Source of the DNA: a virus
DNA: 51,178 bases
IMG/VR virus record: IMGVR_UViG_3300010430_000066
Coordinates: 1-51,178 of that record
Reading direction: 5' to 3' (one strand)
This document shows, one piece after another, positions 22,057-32,000 of the stretch (the first letter of the stretch is position 1; the number at the start of each line of letters is the position of its first letter). Below the pieces are notes generated by a model. It did not search any database, was not told where the DNA came from, and was given only the letters and a program-made list of their open reading frames with translations. Position numbers and translations under genes: made by a program.

Positions 22057-22629
22057 ATGAGTAAAGCAGCACAACAGAAACAAAAAGATTTGAAACAACT
22101 TCCCTTGCACGGCTTTAAATACGGTGAGTATGAGCAGGCAAATATTATTGTTACAATTGATGATTTGCTAACAACGCCAGAGGATGTGTGTCGCCCAGAG
22201 TTTTGGTCTAACCATGGCAATACACTTAAAAGCTGCATGCAGGGGCGTGCCTTCCCTAAAATTAGTGTTATTTGGTCTGACGGATCCAAGTATATGGAGC
22301 TATTGTGTGTTAAGGCTGACAATCTATATGCGCATGTTCTTATCCTGAGCCTGACATATCCTAAAAGACCAAGTGAGTTTTTTAATGGATTTGATACGTC
22401 TGAAATGGAATCAATCAATGTTGTTTCTCATAAACCAGAGAAAATCGAAGACAAAAAGAATGAGCCTTTGCGCGATGCCAATGACCCGGAAAATTATTCT
22501 CCTCTGTATATTGGTAAGAAGCGTAAATTTGGTGTGCAACGCAAATCAGACAAAGAGTATCTTGTTGATAGTCTTGAATCAAAAGCCGCTGCTGAGGCTT
22601 GGTTGAAAGACTATTTATCGGCACTGTAA
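22057..22629 (+). CDS. Hypothetical protein between capsid and tail genes
   Basis: 190 residues from the ATG at 22057, with CAGGAG upstream. Charged and mixed alpha/beta, with GFKYGEYEQANIIVTIDDLLTTPEDVCRPEFWSNHGNTLKSCMQGRAFPKISVIWSDGSKYMELLCVKADNLYAHVLILSLTY near the start and DANDPENYSPLYIGKKRKFGVQRKSDKEYLVDSLESKAAAEAWLKDYL at the end. The family is unknown to me. A GTGCC motif (22005-22016) and AT-rich stretch precede it, so it may begin the tail transcript. Confidence 0.66.
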   Translation: MSKAAQQKQKDLKQLPLHGFKYGEYEQANIIVTIDDLLTTPEDVCRPEFWSNHGNTLKSCMQGRAFPKISVIWSDGSKYMELLCVKADNLYAHVLILSLTYPKRPSEFFNGFDTSEMESINVVSHKPEKIEDKKNEPLRDANDPENYSPLYIGKKRKFGVQRKSDKEYLVDSLESKAAAEAWLKDYLSAL

Positions 22630-22646
22630 CCTTTATGGAGTAGCAA

Positions 22647-23279
22647 ATGGCCATTACTAAGCAACAACTATACACAGGCGCACTGCGTTTATGTGGAGAG
22701 GGTAAGGTTCTCTTAAATGAAAACAGAGAGCCGCGCCGTTTGCTTGACGATGTTTGGGATGAGGATGCTGTAAAGTATTGTCTTGAACAGGGTCAGTGGC
22801 AGTTTGCTACCCGTACAATTAAATGGGAGGCTTCCGCAACGGTTTCTCCTACATTTGGATATCGGTATGCATTTGAGAAGCCGTCCGATTATGTGCGCAC
22901 AGTTGCTTTATCCACAGATGAATATTTCAACTCTGATTTTACTGAATATAGGGATGAGGCAAATTATGTGTTTTCTGACATTGATGAGCTTTATTTCGGG
23001 TATGTGTCAGATGACGATTCATATGGTCGTGATTTATCGTTATGGCCTATGACTTTCTCTAAGTATGTACAATCCTATATGGCATTTGAAGTTGCTCCGC
23101 GCCTGACTGGTGTGAAAACGGATATGGCAAAGCTTGAGCGCATCATGGATAAGCGTTTGCAAGATGCGCAAAACAAAGACGGTGTTAATCGTCCCGTACA
23201 ATTTAAGCCACAAGGCTCATGGAACGGTGCGCGTGCTGGTAAGAACAATAGACCAAGATCAGGAAGGTGGACAACATAA
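22647..23279 (+). CDS. Tail tubular protein A (T7 gp11-like)
   Basis: 210 residues with GGAG upstream. LYTGALRLCGEGKVLLNENREPRRLLDDVWDEDAVKYCLEQGQWQFATRTIKWEAS is the hallmark start of podovirus tail tubular A/head completion proteins. The remainder is helical (YVQSYMAFEVAPRLTGVKTDMAKLERIMDKRLQDAQNKDG). It forms the ring joining portal and nozzle. The next gene begins in its stop (TAATG). Confidence 0.88.
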   Translation: MAITKQQLYTGALRLCGEGKVLLNENREPRRLLDDVWDEDAVKYCLEQGQWQFATRTIKWEASATVSPTFGYRYAFEKPSDYVRTVALSTDEYFNSDFTEYRDEANYVFSDIDELYFGYVSDDDSYGRDLSLWPMTFSKYVQSYMAFEVAPRLTGVKTDMAKLERIMDKRLQDAQNKDGVNRPVQFKPQGSWNGARAGKNNRPRSGRWTT

Positions 23280-25969
23280 TGGCGCGTCAGGCTGTTCCTT
23301 TATTAGCATTTAATCGTGGCATGATCAGTAGGCTTGCTCTTGCACGCACGGATATTGGCCGTACAGCGCTTTCCGCAGAGGAGCAAACAAATTTTATGCC
23401 AAGGGTTCTTGGTTCTATGTCTCTTCGACCCGGTGGTGAATATCTTTATGCTACAAAAGATAATGCGCAGGCATATTACATTCCTTTTATATTCGCAAAG
23501 TCTGATACAGCAGGGATTGAGGTCACTGATGAGGCTATGCGTGTAAAGGTTGATGATGAGATTGTTACACGTCCATCTGTGTCTACAGCCATTCAGAGCG
23601 ATGATTTTTCTGCTGCTACGGGATGGACAGACATTGATGAGGGCGCTGCTGCTTCCACCATTAATACTACAGATGATCAGCTTGAGCTTGTTGGTACAGG
23701 TTTTGATGCTGCTGGCAGAAGGCAGGAGGTCACTGTTTCTGGTGCTGATCAGGGTGTGGAACATGCCGTGCGTATTGTTGTTGCACGCGGTAAGGTAACA
23801 TTCAGGCTGGGTGAAACATCGGGCGCGGATGATTTAATACCTGAAACAACGCTTGGTGAGGGAACACATAGCCTTGTTTTCACTCCTACAGGATCCTCTT
23901 TCTTTCTTCAATTTACGTCTCTGCAAAAAGCAAAGCAAATTGTCTCTTCATGCTCTATTGAGGTTTCTGGTGATATGGAGATTCCTGCTCCATGGGCAGA
24001 GGAAGACCTTTCAAAAATCAGATATACGCAATCAGCGGATGTTGTTTATGTTGCATGTGATGGATATCAAACACGCAAGATTGAAAGACGCGCCACACGC
24101 TCATGGTCTATTGTGCTTTATCAGCCGGAAGATGGCGCTTTTGAGATTGTAAACACAACACCGACTACCATTACCGCCAGTGATTTATCGGGTGATATTA
24201 CGCTTGCCGCAAGTAAAAACCTGTTTAAAAGTTCTGATGTTGGCTCTTTAATTCGCATTGGTGGTTTGGGTCAGACTGTGGAGCTTACCGCCACAGGTGA
24301 AAATCAATTCTCTGATGCCATTCGTGTTGTTGGCGTTGGTAATGCGCGTGCTATATATGCCACCATTACAGGAACATGGAACGCGACTATTACCCTGCAA
24401 ATATCATATGGAGCAGAGGGGTCATGGGTTGATTATAAGACATATACCTCAAATGCATCAAATGACGCTGTGAATGATGGTTTGGCCAATCAGGAGAATT
24501 ATTTCCGCATAGGTATTAAAGCGGGTGATTATACATCGGGTACGGCTGAGATTGTTCTTACATCATCCAGCGGTACAATTCTTGGGATTGTGCGCGTGAC
24601 TGGTTTTACAGATGAGCAGAATGTTGATGCTGCGGTATTGACGGATTTAGGTTCAACAGGGGCAACGGATGAGTTCTACTTTCAGACTTTTAGTGATAGG
24701 CGTGGCCACCCGACAACAGTTAAGCTGCATGATGGCCGTCTCTGGCTTGCTGGTCGTCAGCGTATTGTAGGCTCTGTCTCTGATGCCTTTGAATCGTTTG
24801 ATGATGAGGTTGAGGGCGATAGCGCTCCAATCAACAGGTCAATTGGTGAGGGCGCAGTTGATGATGTTGCGTTTCTTCTTTCTCTTAACAGGCTTATTCT
24901 TGGGACTGCAGGCGCGGAAATCTCTGCGCGCTCCTCTTCATTGGATGAGCCTTTGACTGTGGAAAACTTTTCATTGAAATCACCATCTACGCAGGGCGCT
25001 GCACTTATTGATGCCATTAAGGTTGATGATATGGGCATATTTGTGCAAAGCGGTGGATCCAAGATTTACCAGATTGATAATACTGGTGACACTGTATATG
25101 GCGATTATACAGCAAAAGATTTAACAGAGCTTGTGCCTGAAATCGGACAGCCCTCCTTTGTGCGTATCGCGGCACAGAGACAGCCAGACACGCGCATTCA
25201 TTGCGTGAGAAGTGATGGAAAGGTTGCCATATTGGTTAATGAGCCTGCGGAAGATGTGAAAGCATGGATACTTTATGAGACAGATGGTGAGGTTGAGGAT
25301 GTTTTTGTACTGCCGGGCAGCATCGAGGATAATGTTTATTACGTTGTAAAGCGCACAATTAACGGTGCTACAAAGCGTTATGTGGAAAAGTGGGCAATGG
25401 AGAGTGAGTGTGTTGGCGGTGCATTAAATAAGCAGGCAGATTCATTTGTTGTTTATGACGATACTGCTGCAACGGTTATATCAGGATTTTCTCATTTAGA
25501 AGGTGAGACAGTTGAAGTGTGGGCAGATGGTGCATATGTTGGTGAGAAAACAGTATCATCAGGTCAGATAACACTTGATGAGGCAGCATCACAAGTGTGT
25601 GCAGGTTTATATTATGAGGCAAGGTTTAAGAGCGCAAAGCTGGCTTTTGCTGCTTCCATGGGTACGGCACTGACCAAGAAAAAGAAAGTTGATCATCTTG
25701 GCCTTATTCTTGATCAGACACATAAAGACGGCATTTTATATGGTAAAAACTTTGATCAATCAGGTGGTGAATACATTAATCTGGATTCTTTGCCTGCGGT
25801 TGTTGAGGGCGCAGAGGTTGCGGTTGATACAATACATGACACATATGACACAGAGCCGTTTGAGTTTCCGGGGAGTTGGAATACAGATTCAAGGCTTTGC
25901 CTTCTTGCGCGTGCGCAAAGACCGTGTACAGTATTGGCAGCAATTGTAGAAGTGAATACCAATGGATAA
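23279..25969 (+). CDS. Tail tubular protein B (T7 gp12-like nozzle)
   Basis: 896 residues from the ATG at 23279, coupled to the previous stop; AGGAAGG lies upstream. The N-terminus QAVPLLAFNRGMISRLALARTDIGRTALSAEEQTNFMPRVLGSMSLRPGGEYLYATKDNAQAYYIPFIFAKSDTAGIEVTDEAMRV is diagnostic of the family. DRRGHPTTVKLHDGRLWLAGRQRIVGS lies in the conserved middle. It is expected as a hexameric beta-propeller nozzle below protein A. About 15% longer than T7 gp12, with extra beta-sandwich inserts near 110-220 and 340-430. Confidence 0.9.
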   Translation: MARQAVPLLAFNRGMISRLALARTDIGRTALSAEEQTNFMPRVLGSMSLRPGGEYLYATKDNAQAYYIPFIFAKSDTAGIEVTDEAMRVKVDDEIVTRPSVSTAIQSDDFSAATGWTDIDEGAAASTINTTDDQLELVGTGFDAAGRRQEVTVSGADQGVEHAVRIVVARGKVTFRLGETSGADDLIPETTLGEGTHSLVFTPTGSSFFLQFTSLQKAKQIVSSCSIEVSGDMEIPAPWAEEDLSKIRYTQSADVVYVACDGYQTRKIERRATRSWSIVLYQPEDGAFEIVNTTPTTITASDLSGDITLAASKNLFKSSDVGSLIRIGGLGQTVELTATGENQFSDAIRVVGVGNARAIYATITGTWNATITLQISYGAEGSWVDYKTYTSNASNDAVNDGLANQENYFRIGIKAGDYTSGTAEIVLTSSSGTILGIVRVTGFTDEQNVDAAVLTDLGSTGATDEFYFQTFSDRRGHPTTVKLHDGRLWLAGRQRIVGSVSDAFESFDDEVEGDSAPINRSIGEGAVDDVAFLLSLNRLILGTAGAEISARSSSLDEPLTVENFSLKSPSTQGAALIDAIKVDDMGIFVQSGGSKIYQIDNTGDTVYGDYTAKDLTELVPEIGQPSFVRIAAQRQPDTRIHCVRSDGKVAILVNEPAEDVKAWILYETDGEVEDVFVLPGSIEDNVYYVVKRTINGATKRYVEKWAMESECVGGALNKQADSFVVYDDTAATVISGFSHLEGETVEVWADGAYVGEKTVSSGQITLDEAASQVCAGLYYEARFKSAKLAFAASMGTALTKKKKVDHLGLILDQTHKDGILYGKNFDQSGGEYINLDSLPAVVEGAEVAVDTIHDTYDTEPFEFPGSWNTDSRLCLLARAQRPCTVLAAIVEVNTNG

Positions 25970-26345
25970 TAAAACGCTTGTTATAAAACCAGCGACACGA
26001 AAAGATATAAAGCAATTTTACGGCGACAAGATGAGAGATTCATGCCGTGCGTGGAGCGCTTTTTATCAGGGTGAGCTTGTTTGTATAGCGGGTGTAGTAA
26101 TAACCAGTAATATTATGTTAGTATTCATGGAAGTGCGTTCAAATAAAGAAGTGCCTAAAATGACCATTTGGAGAGGTACACGTGATATTTGGTCTAAGAT
26201 ACAAGGTCTTGGATATAATGTGCTTTACGCTGTAGCCGATCCCAAACATACTACCGCTCCTGCCTATTTATCAAGGCTGGGTTTTAGCAATATCAAAGGG
26301 AATATTTACAGATGGCAGATCCAATCACAGCAACCATTGCAGTAG
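25962..26345 (+). CDS. GNAT-fold internal virion protein (T7 gp13-like position)
   Basis: 127 residues. The order beta-strand, AWSAFYQGELVCIAGVVITSNIMLVFMEVRS, then IWRGTRDIWSKIQGLGYNVLYAVADPKHTTAPAYLSRLGFSNIKGNIYRW is a small GNAT acetyltransferase fold, as seen in proteins between tail tubular B and internal virion protein B in many podoviruses. The acetyl-CoA loop is not well formed, so it may be structural only. It overlaps both neighbours. Confidence 0.78.
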   Translation: MDNKTLVIKPATRKDIKQFYGDKMRDSCRAWSAFYQGELVCIAGVVITSNIMLVFMEVRSNKEVPKMTIWRGTRDIWSKIQGLGYNVLYAVADPKHTTAPAYLSRLGFSNIKGNIYRWQIQSQQPLQ

Positions 26346-26896
26346 CTTCAACAGCACTATCAGCAATGTCATCAATTCAGCAGGGTTATGCAGCGGATGC
26401 AAATGCAAAGTCACAGCAAAATATGCTTAATGCGCGTGCGCAACAATCAGAAATGAAGGCCGTGGAAGAGGGAGCGCTTGCACAGCAACGTGCCAAGGAA
26501 TCTCGTAGGCAGGCAATGCTTAAATCTTCACGTGCGCAGGCAATTAGTGCTGCGTCTGGCGGTGGCTCTTTTGATCCTTCAATCGTAAATCTGATGGGCG
26601 ATATTGCCGCAGAGGGCGAGTATAACGCAGGCATTGATATGTATGAGGGTGATGTTGCCGCTGATGATTTAAGATACAGCGCAGAGCTTAATAGGTATGA
26701 AGGCAGAGAGGCGCGCCGTGCAGGTAAAGCCGCAAAGCGTGCAGGCTTTATGAAAGCCGCATCCACAGTGTTAAAAAGCGGCTCTTCTCTACAATCAAAA
26801 TACGGCTCTGGTGGTTCTGAAAAGATATATTGGAATGATGGTACATCAGGCATGTATAAAACCACGTCAAACACTCTACCAAGAGGATATGCATAA
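26312..26896 (+). CDS. Internal virion protein B (T7 gp14-like)
   Basis: 194 residues. A small hydrophobic/Ala-rich start (ATIAVASTALSAMSSIQQG) is followed by Ala/Gln/Glu-rich helices (NMLNARAQQSEMKAVEEGALAQQRAKESRRQAMLKSSRAQAISAASGGGSFDPSIVNLMGDIAAEGEYNAGIDMYEGDVAADDLRYSAELNRYEGREARRAGKAAKRAGFM). These features are typical of the ejected gp14 group that forms a pore in the outer membrane. It overlaps the next start by one base (TAATG). Confidence 0.85.
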   Translation: MADPITATIAVASTALSAMSSIQQGYAADANAKSQQNMLNARAQQSEMKAVEEGALAQQRAKESRRQAMLKSSRAQAISAASGGGSFDPSIVNLMGDIAAEGEYNAGIDMYEGDVAADDLRYSAELNRYEGREARRAGKAAKRAGFMKAASTVLKSGSSLQSKYGSGGSEKIYWNDGTSGMYKTTSNTLPRGYA

Positions 26897-29043
26897 TGCC
26901 GCCAAGACTCCCTGATACTGATGGCCAAAGAAAACAGGTTACAGCACGCCGCAACGTGCGCAGCTATAACACGGCTTATGGAGAGCGCGCCAATAACATT
27001 ACAGCACAGGCACTTGGTGGTGTTGCCAGTGATTTAGGCGACATTGCAAATCAGCGTATGGATGATCAAGAGGCTGAGGGTCGCCGCCGTGCGCAGGAGG
27101 CAAGAACACGCAAAGAGGCTATTGATAAAGGTGCGGTACTGAATGCGCAGGAACGTGAGAATATGGCGCAAAAAAGATTGCTCGATATGATGTACGGCAC
27201 AGATGATCAGCCCGGATTGTATCAGTCAACAGGAAGTCAGGCGCTTAATCTTGAATCTGATTTTGAGGGCAAGTGGAAGTCTTTGAGAGAGGAAATGATG
27301 AATGGGGTGGATAATCCCATTGCAAAGCAGGCTTTGGATACTTCTCTGGATTCTATGTATCAAACAACACTTGGTAATGTGAAGCGCCATAGAAACGCAG
27401 AGCAACGCTCTTATTTTGCAAATCTTAATCAGGATAAGATTGAAATTGAAAACAGTCGTGTTGGTTTTGACTGGCAGAGCAATGAATCTTTTGAAGCTGC
27501 ACTTGATAATGTGCGCGGCACAGCAAATACTCTGGCTGTTTCACAGGGTGTTCCTGCTGCTCCTGTGGTTAAAAAGCAGGTTGCGCAGCTTTATATGAGC
27601 AGAATAATGGGCATGGTAAATAGTGATGATGCAGGCACTATACTTGATGCCTATGATTTATATAACAAGGCACGCAAATCTGGTGATATATCTGATTTTG
27701 CCACGGCCATGAAAATTGAAAAATTACTTGATGGTGTTGTACCGGCCGCAGCAGCAAAGCATGCCTATGACAGCGGTATTTATAAATCCATGCAGACCGA
27801 CAAAGAGGATATCATGCGCTTTGTTGTGACTGATATTGAGGGTGGGGATGAAGTTGTACAGGAACCAAATGGCGGTATTGCAAAATTTGGGATTAATAGT
27901 GTGGCTAATCCTGATGTTGATGTGGAAAATTTAGATGAGACAGGCGCTCTTAATGTTCTTGATAAAAAATATTGGGAATATTACGGCATGGATGAAGTGC
28001 CAGAGGATATGAAGCTTATTGCTTTTGACACTGTGGTTAATCATCGTTCTGATTTTGCGCTGTATATGTCACAAAAAATTAAAGACGGCGCATCACCACA
28101 AGAGGTTTTAAATGAGCGCTTAAAGGAATATCAGCGCTTGGTTAAGGCTGATCCAGAAAAATATGCATCATCTTATAATGGATGGAAAAACAGGCTGGAA
28201 AAGCTTTCCAATCAAATGGTTGGTATTACTGAATTTGATGAGAAAAAGCTGTACGCTTCTGCATCACAGCTTGATAAACGCTATCCCGGTGCAGGTGCGG
28301 AATTGATTAAGCTTCATGAGGAGCAGCAAAAGCGTATTGCTGCTGCGGAGAAGGCTGAAAAAGATGCTGTTCAAGATGAAGTGCTTAAAATTGTTTCCGA
28401 GAATAACGGTGATTATACAAAAATTCCTGCCTCTGTGCGTGCGCGTGCCGCAGAGCTTGAGATTGATATCACTCAATATAAGGGTATATCAGATACCGAT
28501 ACGTTAAATGACCTTGAGGCTATGTCTACTGACCAGCTTTTCAATGTTGATTTGAGCGATCCTTTATATACTAAAAACCTTACATATGAGGATTTGCAAA
28601 CATATAAGCAAAAGCAGCAAGATTTGCAGAAGCCTGAGAGCAAGCAGTTGCAGGACAAGATTGATTCTACGGTGCGTTATTATTATCAGGCTGATCTTAA
28701 TAAGGATCCAGACGACAAAAAAGTTAAGGCCAATGTTGCTGCAATGAAACGCTATGTAGAGTTTGAGGCGCAAAAGCTATATGAGAAAACGCAGAGCGTT
28801 ACGGATGCCGATATTGCAAAAATGTCTGCTGACTTCTTTAAGAACAGAAAATATGATGCTGGTATCTTTTCACTGGAAGAGAAAAACATTTATGCAATGC
28901 CTGTCAGTGATATTCCAAATGACATGAGAAAAGCTATAGAGCAATCATTGCTCAATGAAGGTAAGTTGGTTACGGATGAAAGCGTAAAGCAGAGATACAT
29001 CATGCACCTGCGCAGACAGGGACAAGTGAAAAGGACTGATTAA
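26896..29043 (+). CDS. Internal virion protein with GH108 peptidoglycan hydrolase domain (gp15 position)
   Basis: 715 residues. The N-terminal 290 residues are helical. About 307-405 is a GH108 lysozyme-like domain: VVTDIEGGDE with catalytic Glu near 315, NGGIAKFGIN, and later KKYWEYYGMDEVPEDMKLIAFDTVVNHR. The rest (about 440-715) is helical and charged. Ejected internal proteins of podoviruses often carry such a domain to open the cell wall locally during DNA entry. The start overlaps the previous stop. Confidence 0.88.
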   Translation: MPPRLPDTDGQRKQVTARRNVRSYNTAYGERANNITAQALGGVASDLGDIANQRMDDQEAEGRRRAQEARTRKEAIDKGAVLNAQERENMAQKRLLDMMYGTDDQPGLYQSTGSQALNLESDFEGKWKSLREEMMNGVDNPIAKQALDTSLDSMYQTTLGNVKRHRNAEQRSYFANLNQDKIEIENSRVGFDWQSNESFEAALDNVRGTANTLAVSQGVPAAPVVKKQVAQLYMSRIMGMVNSDDAGTILDAYDLYNKARKSGDISDFATAMKIEKLLDGVVPAAAAKHAYDSGIYKSMQTDKEDIMRFVVTDIEGGDEVVQEPNGGIAKFGINSVANPDVDVENLDETGALNVLDKKYWEYYGMDEVPEDMKLIAFDTVVNHRSDFALYMSQKIKDGASPQEVLNERLKEYQRLVKADPEKYASSYNGWKNRLEKLSNQMVGITEFDEKKLYASASQLDKRYPGAGAELIKLHEEQQKRIAAAEKAEKDAVQDEVLKIVSENNGDYTKIPASVRARAAELEIDITQYKGISDTDTLNDLEAMSTDQLFNVDLSDPLYTKNLTYEDLQTYKQKQQDLQKPESKQLQDKIDSTVRYYYQADLNKDPDDKKVKANVAAMKRYVEFEAQKLYEKTQSVTDADIAKMSADFFKNRKYDAGIFSLEEKNIYAMPVSDIPNDMRKAIEQSLLNEGKLVTDESVKQRYIMHLRRQGQVKRTD

Positions 29044-32000
29044 TGAGTGATAGCTATAATGCACAATATTTCTCTGACATAGCAATAGATGAAAATCAAA
29101 GCAAAGCGCAGCAGGCAAGGCGCGTTGTTCTGTCTTCGTCTGGTGAGGATGCGGAAAAAGCAGCCAAGGCCACAAATCTTGCACAGGATTTGGGTGTGCC
29201 AAAACAAGCTGTTCAATATGATCTTGAGCATTATGAGCGTGAAAAAAACTTTAGTGCGGATTATTTTACAAAGCTTGGCAGTGATTACCCGACAATGATT
29301 GATTTTGTGTCTGATCCTGACAATGCCTCTATTGTGCATGATGACATGACCTATCTTGAGAAGACGGCCAAAACACTTGTGCAGGTTCCGGGTCAGGTCA
29401 AAGAGGGATATTATGATGTTTATCTTGGTAATTTAAGAAATAAGCAGTTATACGGGGCAGCATCAGAGCAAGAGATTGCGTATGCAAATGAGCTTTCACA
29501 GCGTGAGCGCGTTGCTGCTGAACCCACAGGCTTTATTAGTGATACGGCGCTGAAAGTCGCACAGCAAGTTCCTATACTTGGTGAGGTTGGTCTTGAAGCT
29601 GGTGCGTATTCCGTTGCAGGTGGTGCAACGGCTCTTGGTGTGGGTATGATTACCGCTCCTGTTATTCCAGAGGAGATTGTTACTGTTCCCATGGCCATGC
29701 GCGCAGGTGGTGCTTATGGTGCGTTTAATGCGTCACGCAGATTAGAAGGCGGTCTGGCCTTTGATGAGTTTCTATCCTTTAAAGATGCCGATGGTCAGCC
29801 CCTTGATGAAAATGTGGCGCGTGGTGCGGCCATGATTGTTGGTATTACCAATGGTGCGGTGGAGCTTATTCCGTTAAAGAAGCTTGCAGAAACAGTGCCG
29901 GGCATTGAGAAGCTGTCACAATATTTCACAAAGGACGGACTAAAAGAGGCGCTTAAATATCCATCAGTGCGTGAAGCATTGTCCGATATTGGCCAAAGGT
30001 ACGCAAAAGCTATTGTTGCGGAAGGCTCAACGGAAATCGCGCAGGAAGCCATGACAATGTACACGGGTGAGTTAATCAAAGCGATTGATGATGGTGATTT
30101 TGAGGCTTTATCTGTAGAGGAGCAGGTTGAAAGGCTTGCAGAGGCAGGAAAGTCAGGTATGCAGGTTGCTGCTGGTCTTGGTTTACCCGGTAGTGCTGTG
30201 CGTGCTGGTAAGGTTATTGCGGAGCAGACAGGGCAACCAAACCCGATGAACGTGGCCGAATATGTCCGAAACGCACGGGACACTTTGGCCAATTCTGACG
30301 GAAAACTTATGACTCGTTCCAAGCCTAAAATGCGTGAATACATTGACGGCTTAACAGAGGGGCAAACCTTTTATCTTGATGCTGGGGCAACATCTGCGCT
30401 CTATCAAAAAATGTCAGAGGAGCAAAAGCAGCAAATCATAAATGCCATTCCTGATTTTGAGGCTTCTCTTGATGGTGCTGTGCGCACAAAGGATTCTTTT
30501 GAAATCCCTGCCGCGGATTTTTTCACATACATACAGCCTTTTGATGAGGAAGGCGTGCTTGATGAGTATGTGACGCTATCGCCTGAGCATTATTCCGCTG
30601 CTGATTTAAATGAGATTGATGAAATGATCAGTGACCTTATGGATGAGGCACAGGCACTTGAGGAGCAGCAGACAGATGGTGATGTTGTTGAAAACAATAT
30701 TTATCAGCAGCTCCTGCAAAATTTTAACGGTCGTAAAGCGCCAAGTGGCCGCGTAGATGTTGCGCGCCTTATGTCACAAAACCCGCGTGCATTCTATGAA
30801 ACAATGCTTGAGCGCTCCAATCAGGATCCGCGTGTAAAGGAAATCCTTGATCGTTTGGTGCGTGATATTGTTATACGAAGGCAAGTGCCAAACCTTGAGC
30901 GCGTATTGAAAATTGATGAGCTTGATTTAACACTTGATCGTGTGCGTGATCGCGCTGCAAGGCGTGCCGCTGCGCAGGAATCAGGGCAATCACCTGATAT
31001 GTTCGGACGTGTAAAAACCAAAAAGAAAAAGGGTAAGGCAAAGCCGACTCCTGTTATTTCATGGCTTGGTAAGCGTGTTGGTCTTCGTCCCGGTGGCGCA
31101 GCAGCACGTGAGCTTGCGGCCATGGATATTACACCAAAGTCACATCCGAGATTATTTAAAACAAAGGGTATTGGCTCTGTGGATAATATTCCTGCCGCAG
31201 AGTTTAATGAGGAAATAGGAAATCAGGTTGGCTTAATCGCGCAGGAAGATGAAAACGGCTATGTTGATCAGGGTTGGTTGCTTGAACAAATGCGCAATGA
31301 GTCTTTTGGTGAGGGTGCGCTGACGCAAGAGCAAAGAGACGCAGAGGCAGAGCAGGCGTATCTTGATGATATTGAGCAGGTCATGCAAATGGTCGGTGTT
31401 GATTTGGATATGCCAAATGCAGATATTAAGGAGCAGCTTCAAAGATATCAGGATGATTTGGGGCAGGTTGTAGAGCAAGAGTCTCAACAGGAAATTGTTA
31501 ATAAGGCAACAGATACGCCACAGCAGGCTGAACAGCTTACGGAAAAAGTGGAAAAAGTTAAGCAAGAAGAGGCCACACAGGAGCAGTTTGAGCCTGAGAA
31601 AAAGCCAGAGCCTATCCAGCCTGATAAACCTATTGAGGATTTTGGTGAGGAAATATCTGGCGCACGCAAACATGAATATACTGAAAAGTTATCAAAAGCA
31701 TTACCAGAAGATGTAAAAGATTTTACTTTATCAAAAATCTTTCCTGAGCCTGATTATGATAAAATGATTGCTGATGGTGTTGATGTACGCATACTTGCTG
31801 CTGTTAAGGCTATGCGTGATAGAATACCATCAAAGCCGCGTAAAAAATGGAAGCTTGAGCGTTGGGCTGATGAGTTAAAAATTATGCGTGCTTTTTCTAT
31901 AGACTTGATTGATGGGTCGGTATCAATTGATGATTTATTAAAAAAAATGGATTCACCAGAGTTTAAAACTCTTTCCGATATCAAGGAAGACATAGAGCTA